Below the pieces are notes generated by a model. The model ran no database searches. It was not told the origin of the DNA and saw only the letters and a list, made by a program, of their open reading frames with translations. This document shows, piece by piece, positions 57,589-64,000 of a DNA stretch of 64,000 bases; the first letter of the stretch is position 1, and each line of letters begins with the position of its first letter. Both the position numbers and the translations under genes were made by a program. The DNA is from Gambelia wislizenii (taxonomy: Eukaryota; Chordata; Lepidosauria; Squamata; Crotaphytidae), in the NCBI GenBank assembly GCA_030847615.1, contig JAUMIR010000003.1:60373001-60437000 (forward strand). Direction: 5' to 3'.

Positions 57589-57803
57589 GAGACCCTTTCA
57601 CAGTACACGAACATGGGAATTCATTCCACTTGAACTGTCACAGCTTTATTTTATAGAATCCTGGGATTAGTAATTTGGTGATGCATTAAAGCTCTCTGGC
57701 TGAGGATTCTAAATATGTTCCCTAAACTGCAAATCCCAGGATTTTGTAGGATGTAGCCATGGCAATTAAAGTGAAATCAGTGCTACAATTGTGAAAGGGC
57801 CTC
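57589..57803. mobile_element. Short inverted-repeat DNA element (hAT-type MITE)
   Basis: The ends GAGACCCTTTCACA and TGTGAAAGGGCCTC are inverted repeats. The centre 'aaactgcaaatcccaggatt' and flanking 'agctctctggctgagg' are shared with 30821-31019. It is about 215 bp and non-coding. Confidence 0.65.
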
Positions 57804-57814
57804 TAAAATCCCCT

Positions 57815-57815
57815 G

Positions 57816-57849
<34 letters not shown>

Positions 57850-58150
57850 TTTTATTTCTATAGCACCATCAATGTACATGGTGCTTTACAAGAAAAAGAA
57901 CAGCAAAACAGTCCCCTGCCCTCAAGCTTACAATCTAATGAAGACATGATACAAAAGGAAAGGGGATGGCAGTAAAGGGAAGGGATTAAGTCTAGCGTTC
58001 AGTTCTCTCCTTCCTTGGCCAGGGCAATGGCAATTGGAATGGAGGGAGGGCCATTCTGCTTCTGGGCTGAGGCAAGATGGAGCTCTGCCTCCCTTAGCTT
58101 CTCTCCCTCTGCAGCCAAGGCAATGGCAGTTGTGATGGAGTGAGGCCCGT
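57815..58150 (-). mobile_element. L2-like LINE 3' end with CAT/ATG repeat tail
   Basis: An ATC/CAT trinucleotide tract (57815-57849) stands at the 3' tail. Then come 'tttatttctatagcacca', 'catggtgctttacaa' and 'ctgccctcaagcttacaatc' on the plus strand, the complement of an L2-type 3' UTR. Within 58010-58150 a segment with 'aggcaatggca' is imperfectly duplicated. Confidence 0.65.
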
Positions 58151-58154
58151 TCAA

Positions 58155-59110
58155 CTACAGGGCCTGTAGTTTAAATCAGTAGTTTTCAAATTGTGTTTGG
58201 GAAACTTTCATGCATTTATCAAACTGAGTGTTTCATCCACAGAGGCTACTTTCAGTTCCCATTTCACTGTGAAACCCAGATGTTTCCCAATAAGCTACAA
58301 GCTAACACAGAGAAGGTCAATGCGTGATAAGCTTTCCACCGTAACTTCTCTTATAATAATATATTTAGCCTTCAGTCCTAGTTTCAAGCAAATCTGAAGA
58401 ATATTCCTGTTCATCAGAAGCTTATCATGTACTTTAATGACTATATAGGTATACTTCAGCTAACAAAGTAGATGGGTTCTTGGAATTATTACTTTAACAT
58501 AAAATTTGGTAGCAGAGGCACAAATAACATGGAAAAATAGGCATGAGTCCCTGCACCACAAACAAAACAAAACAAAACAGCTCAATGTCATTCAGCAAAC
58601 TTTTTATCCAAAACTAACATTATGCACATGTGAAATGAAGCAACCAGGTCAAGTAAAAATTACATAAGAAAACAAAAACTTTTAAAACCTTCTAGAGATC
58701 ACCTGAAAGCTGCTTTTTAAATGCATCTGGGGATGTTTTTCTTTCTTTCACCAGCCTCCACTTTTATAATGATTTCCAATTTGGTGTCCAAACTTAAGAT
58801 GCATGGTGGGGGTAGATGCTGAGGGACACTTACGTGCTCTCCCTTTTCTCTCTGTTTTGTTGTTCATGCATGCACAGTAAGAGATTCTGGAAGCAGCTGC
58901 TGTTTACCTTGCCTGTTGTAGGCAGACCCACACAGCTATAGTAGAAGTGGCTAGAATGGAAACCTACCCTTTTCCAGTTCAAGATTTATTGCATTGTTTA
59001 CTGCAGACATGTTCCTGCAACCTGATAACAAAAGTGCATGTTTCTCTGGCCCTCCTTCAGCATCTTTTCAATGTCGATTCTACTAAAAAAAAAACCCTTC
59101 CAGCTAGGAG
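58155..59110. other. ST6GAL1-like intron, AAAAC microsatellite
   Basis: An AAAAC tract lies at about 58562-58580. No other feature was recognised. Confidence 0.5.
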
Positions 59111-59112
59111 AC

Positions 59113-59374
59113 TATCCAATGCAGCAAAAATGTGTCATAAGATTGCTAGGAGAACAGAAAGGGCGACATTATCAGACAACATTGTCCTTCAGCATTCTGG
59201 GAGCATAGCGCGGGCGTGAGTAAGGCATCTCTTTTTATTAGTGGCTTGTCCCCATCAATGAAAAAGGGAAGCCTCGTCCGCAGCAATGCTATGCCCTGGG
59301 AATGGCTGAAGGACACGGGTGTCTGGTAATGTCACCCTTTCTGTTCTCCTAGCAATCGTCTGATGCAGTTGGGA
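59113..59374. mobile_element. Long hairpin MITE
   Basis: The left arm (core 59141-59209, 'attgctaggagaacagaaag' then 'gacattatcagac') is complementary to the right arm (59284-59357, with 'gtctggtaatgtc' then 'ctttctgttctcctagcaat'). The arms are about 95 bases each with few mismatches, around a loop of about 70 bases. Weaker pairing extends to 59113 and 59374. It is a foldback DNA element. The 90-codon open frame through it is not a gene. Confidence 0.7.
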
Positions 59375-59819
59375 ACATGTTTTTTTTTTGTTTTTTTTTG
59401 CTGTGTTCCCTTGTGTCTGATAATCTCCCTAGACAGAAAACAAGGAGGAAAAGGTGGAGGTGAGTGTGCCTAAAAAGATTTTGTAAAAAGGAGTTTCTTT
59501 GTCAGACCCTTTGTTAACTGAGGTATGCCTGTTTCAGCAATGATAGATTGGCTTCCTTGGAGAAGTTTCTTTTTTCCTCTTCATAATGCAGCTGCAGGAC
59601 CATGTTGGGATTATTCCAGGAGTGTCTGTGAGATCCAGCAGGCCTGGCAAATGCTCTGCTTGAGCCAAAAGTGTACTTACTAGAGCACTTCAGCAGATAA
59701 GTCAATTAGGAAGAAGTACCCTCATGTTACAACAAAGTTTGAAAAATAAGTGGTTTCTGAAAGTGTAGCAATAAGGACAGGATATAGCCTTCTGACATTG
59801 ACGGGCAAAGACTAAGTGC

Positions 59820-60380
59820 GTGTGTGGGTATGTGTGTGCCTTCAAGGTGACCCCATGAATTTCATAGGGTTTTCTTATACAAGGAATACTCAGAAGTTGT
59901 TTTGTCAGGTCCTTTCCCTGAAATACAGCCTACAGCAGTGGCTCTTAACCTTTTCTTCACCAGGGACCCCCTTTAAATATCTTTTGTTGCTGTGGATCCC
60001 CAAGACTTAACTCAAGATTTAACTAATAATAATAATATTTAATGATTACACCATCTATTAACCATTCCCTTAGAGGCACTTTAAGAGGAGGGAAGACTTT
60101 TCCTGCTCCTTCCTGCAAATTTGTGGCTGGAGCGGATTGAAGAGCAATGCACAGACCAAGCCAGCCAGCCTTTGCTTTGACTCCTATCATGTTGGCTGAA
60201 CAGCCTTCAGTCTTTGCAGACCTGCTATGAGGACATCACAGCCCCTTGGGAGTCCATGGACCACAGGTTAAGAACCACTGGCCTACAGCACCTGGTATTT
60301 GTTGGTGGTCTCCCATCCAAGTACTAACCAAGACTTAGCTTCCAAGATGAGACAGGATCTCATGCCTTTAGGGTATTTAG
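59820..60380 (-). mobile_element. 5S rRNA-derived SINE, split by a hAT element
   Basis: Minus-strand reading from about 60375 shows the 5S rRNA internal region (AAGCTAAG, TTGGTTAGTACTTGGATGG, GAGACC), which supplies the Pol III promoter. The body (CTATGAAATTCATGGGGTCA-like stretch) and a GT/CA-rich tail at about 59815-59840 follow. Between head and body a hAT element (59936-60280) is inserted. Fragments of the same family are at 22539 and 30095. Confidence 0.8.
59936..60280. mobile_element. hAT (Charlie-like) MITE with 8-bp target duplication
   Basis: The ends CAGTGGCTCTTAACC and GGTTAAGAACCACTG form inverted repeats with one mismatch. The 8 bases GCCTACAG are present directly on both sides (59928-59935 and 60281-60288), the hallmark of hAT insertion. 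It is 345 bp and non-coding. Confidence 0.9.
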
Positions 60381-60384
60381 GCCT

Positions 60385-61290
60385 CTAAAGACTGAGGTAG
60401 GGCACCTTTAAATGGAAGGGATTCGGGCTTGTCCGGTTCAGCTCCCAGAGACTCTGTACATTGCAGAAAGGTCAGTTTCTCATGAACTTGCCCTTGCAAA
60501 TGTGCTTATCCATTAACTCAGCTGCCTCATTAATATCTGGTCCCCAGATACTTTTGGCTATTTTTAGCTGAGTACCAGGCACCAATACTACAACAGCTTC
60601 AGATGCCTGCTTTCAGGGGGCCTTTCTGCTCTTCATCAGCAGCCACTTAACTACTACCAGATTTATGCATCCTGTCCTTTTGCACTGTTCCTAATGAACT
60701 ACTTGTTTTATTGGCTATTTAAATGTTTGGGCTTTGACTGTCTTGCTAATTCCTACTTAACTGTCTCCATGATCTGTCCTGTATACACTATCAGACTGAT
60801 TAATGAATATTACAGTATCCCCACAGGGCAACTTACTTTTGCATATCACTTAATTTTCACTTCAGCCTTAATTTAAAGCTCCATCTCTTGATTGTTCTAA
60901 CAGATATGACTTATTCCCTGCTGCCGCCTCCAAGTCTGTGAAGGGATATTGGAAGGGTAATTTCTCACAGGGAGGCTTTTAGGGCTGTAAATGTGAGGTG
61001 CTTAAGGAAGGATTAACTTTCAGCTGCTCCGTTCCCGCCATCATATATAATCTTCTGCAGAGGGCTTCACCTACCCCTGCTGCTCTGGTCAATCAAATTG
61101 GTTGATGGGGCCAGATGCAACCAACATGGAGTTTCTTGGACATAAACACCATGTATCCAAGCTGGGATAAGGATACAGAAAGAAGAAATGTAATGAAAAA
61201 ATTTATAATTGCAGATTCACTGCAGAGAACATAGATTCTTCTTCTGGCCAAATTTAGACTCTGAAATCGACCTAGCCAAAGACTGCTAAG
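60385..61290. other. ST6GAL1-like intron, no feature seen
   Basis: No coding or repeat signal was recognised. Confidence 0.5.
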
Positions 61291-61293
61291 GCT

Positions 61294-61545
61294 TAGAATC
61301 ATAGAATCATAGAATTGTAGAGTTGGAAGAGACCACAAAGGCCATCCAGTCCAACCTCCTGCCATGCAGGAAATCACGATCAAAGCATCTCTGACAGATG
61401 GCCATCCAGCCTCTGTTTAAAGACCTCCAAGGAAGGAGACCCCACCACGCTCCAAGGGAGTGTGTTTCACTGCTGTACAGCTCTTACTGTCAGAAAGTTC
61501 CTCATAATGTTGAGGTGGAATCTCTGTTCCTGGAGCTTAAAATGA
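61294..61545 (-). mobile_element. CR1 3' fragment
   Basis: It starts with 'agaatcatagaatcatagaa' and 'agttggaagagaccac' at the plus-strand left edge, i.e. a CR1 3' end in minus orientation. It extends to about 61545 through the ORF2 C-terminus ('cctctgtttaaagacctcc', 'gttgaggtggaatctctg'). It is very similar to the copy at 40805. Confidence 0.85.
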
Positions 61546-61839
61546 TGTTCCCTATTAAAGGTAATCTGCATGGGCATGTGAAACAAAATTCAGGCTGTGA
61601 TGTAAGAATTGTGGGTTGGTTCCAGACTTGGCCATAATTAGAACAGATCCACTGACATCTATGGGATTTAAATTAGTAATGAGTAGGCAAGACTGGACCA
61701 GACTAAACTAGATTAAATCCCATGAATGCTGAATGCTCTGTCTGTATACACTTTGCTTTCCTTTCATCATTGTGAAATGTTAGGAATTAACCCAGAGGTA
61801 GGCAAAGTGAAAACCTTCAGGCTGTTTGGTGAGAGCAGA

Positions 61840-62390
61840 AAGAATCATAGAAGCACAGGGACCATCTTGTCCACAGGGGCCATCTTGTCCAACACCCTGC
61901 TCTACAGGAACACAAGTCACCCTTGTATCCATGTGGGATACGTGCCTGGACTTACTGAGGATAATAGCAAACCCTATTAAAATAAAGGATTTCTTGTACA
62001 AACATACCAAAGAGTTGTGATGGAGGCTCTAAAAGATTTTCCAGCATGACTCTATGGTATGTGTCCATATTTTATGTCCCATGGATAAGTGAAACTGCAG
62101 ATATTGGTTCTGCAGATACATGGGCAACCTGTATACAACTAAAGCACTCCTGAGAGGTGGACATCCAACTTCTGTTTAAAGATCTCCAGAGAAGGGGAGT
62201 CCACCACCCTCTCAGCAGTTCATGCCACTGCTCAACAGCTCTTACCATCAAGAACATCTTCCAAATGTTTAAGTGGAGCCTTTTCCCCCCCTTGTAATTT
62301 GAATCCACTAGTTTTGCATCCTAATTTCTCGAGCAGCAGAAAACAAGCTTGCTCCATTTTTACATGCCATCCCTTCAGATAAAGATAATG
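61840..62390 (-). mobile_element. Diverged CR1 3' fragments
   Basis: 61845-61925 has 'agaatcatagaagcacaggg' and 'caacaccctgctctacagg'. 62140-62390 has 'cttctgtttaaagatctcc', 'cagctcttaccatcaag', and 'agcagaaaacaagcttgctcc' with 'atcccttcaga'. These match the CR1 C-terminal and 3' region with many differences: an older copy or two. Confidence 0.6.
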
Positions 62391-62418
62391 TACAGTCTTC
62401 AGAAGCAATACTTTGGTA

Positions 62419-63300
62419 CAGTCATCTCTTCCTTTTTGTGGCTTTCCCTTTTGTGGTTTTGTGTATTTGCAGCTCTTCCCCTGGGGAGGGAAAAGTGTGT
62501 GTGTGTTGGAGGAGGAGGGTAGGCAGACGGGGGCACATGGTGGTGCAGCGATGGCTGCGGGGCTCTCCTGCCCCTGCCGCAGCTTTGGCCGACCTCCCTC
62601 TCCCCGGGACTGTGGCGGTGGTAGCAGAACCACTACCGCCCACCCCACTTGCTGGGCAGGTGTGTGTGTGTGTGTGTGTATGTGTGTGTGGTGGGTAGCG
62701 AGGCTCTCCTGCCCGCACTGCAGCTTTGACTGGGCAGGTGGGCAGGCAGGGGCTCTCTCCTGACCCTACCCCACTGAAGATTTGGCTGGGCACGCAGGCA
62801 GGCGGTGGGGTGCATGGTGGGCCTCCTACCCCTGCTGCAGGTTTGGCCGGGGCAGGCAGCTTTGGCTGGGCAGGCACACATGGCAAGTAGAGGGGCTCTC
62901 CTGCCCCAACCCCCACTGCAGCTTTGGCCTGGTGGGCAGGCAGGCGGAGGGCACATGGCAAGGATATCCTGCTCCTGCTGCAGCTTTGGCTGAGGCAGGC
63001 AGCTTTGGCTGGGCGGTCAGGCGAGTGGGCAGGTGGGTGTGGGTGTATGGCAGGGTTCTCCTGCCCCTGCTGCAGCTTTGGCTGTCTCCTCTCCCCAGGA
63101 CTGTGGGAGCTGCTCAGCCCTGCCTCCCACCCGGCTTTGGCTCTTCCCTTGGGGAGGGAGAGGGGAAAGTGTGTGTGTATGTTTGTTGGAGGAGGAGGGT
63201 GGGTAGGCGGGGGTGCAATTTCCTTTTACTTTATTCACATTTCTTTTACTTTTGCGGTGGTGCTCCGCCCCTCACCCCCACAAATGGGAAGGGACAACTG
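62419..63300. mobile_element. Tigger-like element with GC-rich minisatellite core
   Basis: The left end CAGTCATCTCTTCC and right end GGGAAGGGACAACTG are inverted repeats, with TA on both sides (62417-62418 and 63301-63302). The core holds irregular copies of a unit with 'ctgctgcagctttggctggg' and 'caggcaggc' words, a GT tract near 62660-62690, and repeated 'cttcccctggggagg'-like segments. Long open frames on both strands reflect this composition and are not genes. Confidence 0.75.
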
Positions 63301-63309
63301 TATAGCTCC

Positions 63310-64000
63310 CCACCACAAAGTCCCCTCCCATTGAAACCAAGGATACAACAATTAATGAATATTCTTTACATCCCTAGGATCATACCAACTGGGACCAGGA
63401 AGAACTAAGAGGACCATCAACCTGATGAAAAGTCTCACCTTCCACTGCAATACTAGTTAACCTTAGGGGAAAAAAGCTCTCACTGGAACCAATGAGAACA
63501 TTTTTATTCAAAGTTTAATACCAGTGGTACATGTGGGGATGGGCAGACATTTATTAAGATTGTGTCTAGGGAAGGACACGCTAAACTTCCCCTTCCTATG
63601 TCCTGCTCTCCTAATGAAAATTTCCCATGTACACAGCAGCATTTAATGAATTAAAAATACAACCAGAAATGCCTTCTAATGAAATAGTGTGTCATGTACA
63701 ATTTGTTTTTCTGGATGCAAACCCCTGATTGCTTTCATACAGTATCTGTTAAGATCCAGCTAAAATACTCTTGCAGCTGAAGGTACTATCTTTAGAAAAA
63801 TCAGAGATAACAAGGTCGGCAGAGTTTAGGTATAAGATTCCTTATCCTCTCTTCATGGGATGATGTTTTTTTTTTCCTGACAAAAAACCCCCACACACCA
63901 ACCCCTACAATTCTCTTGTCACTGTGGGAAATTTATTTTAAAATCATATCTTTCATGCTCAGTGGCTCTGTACTGGTGCAAAGGCAATACAAAGTGTTGA
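63310..64000. other. ST6GAL1-like intron, no feature seen
   Basis: AT-rich sequence without an exon signal. Confidence 0.5.

Noticed and set aside
58947..59219. A 90-codon plus-strand open frame as an exon
   Set aside because: Its second half lies in the left arm of the hairpin element, and it has no similarity I recognise.
59113..59374. A microRNA precursor
   Set aside because: The arms are far longer than a typical microRNA hairpin and look like a MITE. Small-RNA data would be needed.
60285..60378. A 5S rRNA gene on the minus strand
   Set aside because: Only the internal region matches, with many changes, and it is fused to a SINE body. It is a 5S-derived SINE.
62413..63408. Long open frames up to 208 codons on both strands, rich in Gly, Ala, Pro and Trp
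   Set aside because: They follow the minisatellite composition of a TA-flanked DNA element. No splice signals or known domains.
54016..64000. Sialylmotif L exon of the ST6GAL1-like gene
   Set aside because: I looked for the RFNGAPT and GTKTT coding signature on the minus strand and found none, so I did not call an exon.
1..64000. CRISPR arrays, operons or prokaryotic mobile elements
   Set aside because: The sequence is plainly vertebrate, with introns, SINEs and LINEs. The tandem repeats are microsatellites or minisatellites.

Overview
The window is vertebrate nuclear DNA: introns, 3' flank and dense interspersed repeats, with one recognisable host gene. The repeat set (CR1 LINEs with ATTCTATG-type 3' ends, L2-like LINEs, 5S rRNA-derived and tRNA-derived SINEs, hAT, Tigger-like and Harbinger-like DNA elements, and DIRS retrotransposons) fits a squamate reptile, probably an iguanian lizard. 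The species call is inference. No prokaryotic features, CRISPR array, rRNA or tRNA gene, or recognisable viral insertion was seen.

Host gene: the last three coding exons of a beta-galactoside alpha-2,6-sialyltransferase, best match ST6GAL1, lie on the minus strand at 54015-53914, 39817-39643 and 35301-35060. All have canonical splice sites and compatible phases and together give 172 residues with sialylmotifs S, III and VS. The earlier exons should lie beyond 64000. A likely 3' UTR runs from 35059 to a cluster of AATAAA signals near 32.8 kb. About 1-32.8 kb is therefore 3' flank, and 39.8-53.9 kb is one large intron.

3' flank (1-32.8 kb): scattered SINE, LINE and DNA-element pieces. A long minus-strand CR1 (11.6-17.15 kb) carries both ORFs and is interrupted by a Tigger-like element and a Harbinger-like element. 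Two decayed DIRS 5' ends lie at 17.2-17.85 and 18.8-20.5 kb. An L2 LINE lies at 24.0-26.0 kb and a plus-strand CR1 at 26.3-28.5 kb. A Tigger-like element occupies 28.8-29.7 kb. An old CR1 at 30.3-32.3 kb is split by two adjoining small DNA elements.

Large intron (39.8-53.9 kb): the main finding is a structurally complete DIRS-type tyrosine-recombinase retrotransposon at 42101-48376. It has inverted terminal repeats, an internal complementary region that defines both ends to the base, a gag-like ORF, RT-RNase H-methylase-like ORF and an overlapping tyrosine recombinase ORF. It sits in the opposite orientation inside the recombinase gene of an older, different DIRS element (about 41.6-51.2 kb). 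Joining the flanks restores the older reading frame with no base gained or lost. Its ORFs carry several stops and frameshifts, so it looks recently dead.

Right part (54-64 kb): a CR1 3' half, several 3' fragments, a long hairpin element, a 5S SINE split by a hAT element with a perfect 8-bp target duplication, and a Tigger-like shell filled with GC-rich minisatellite.
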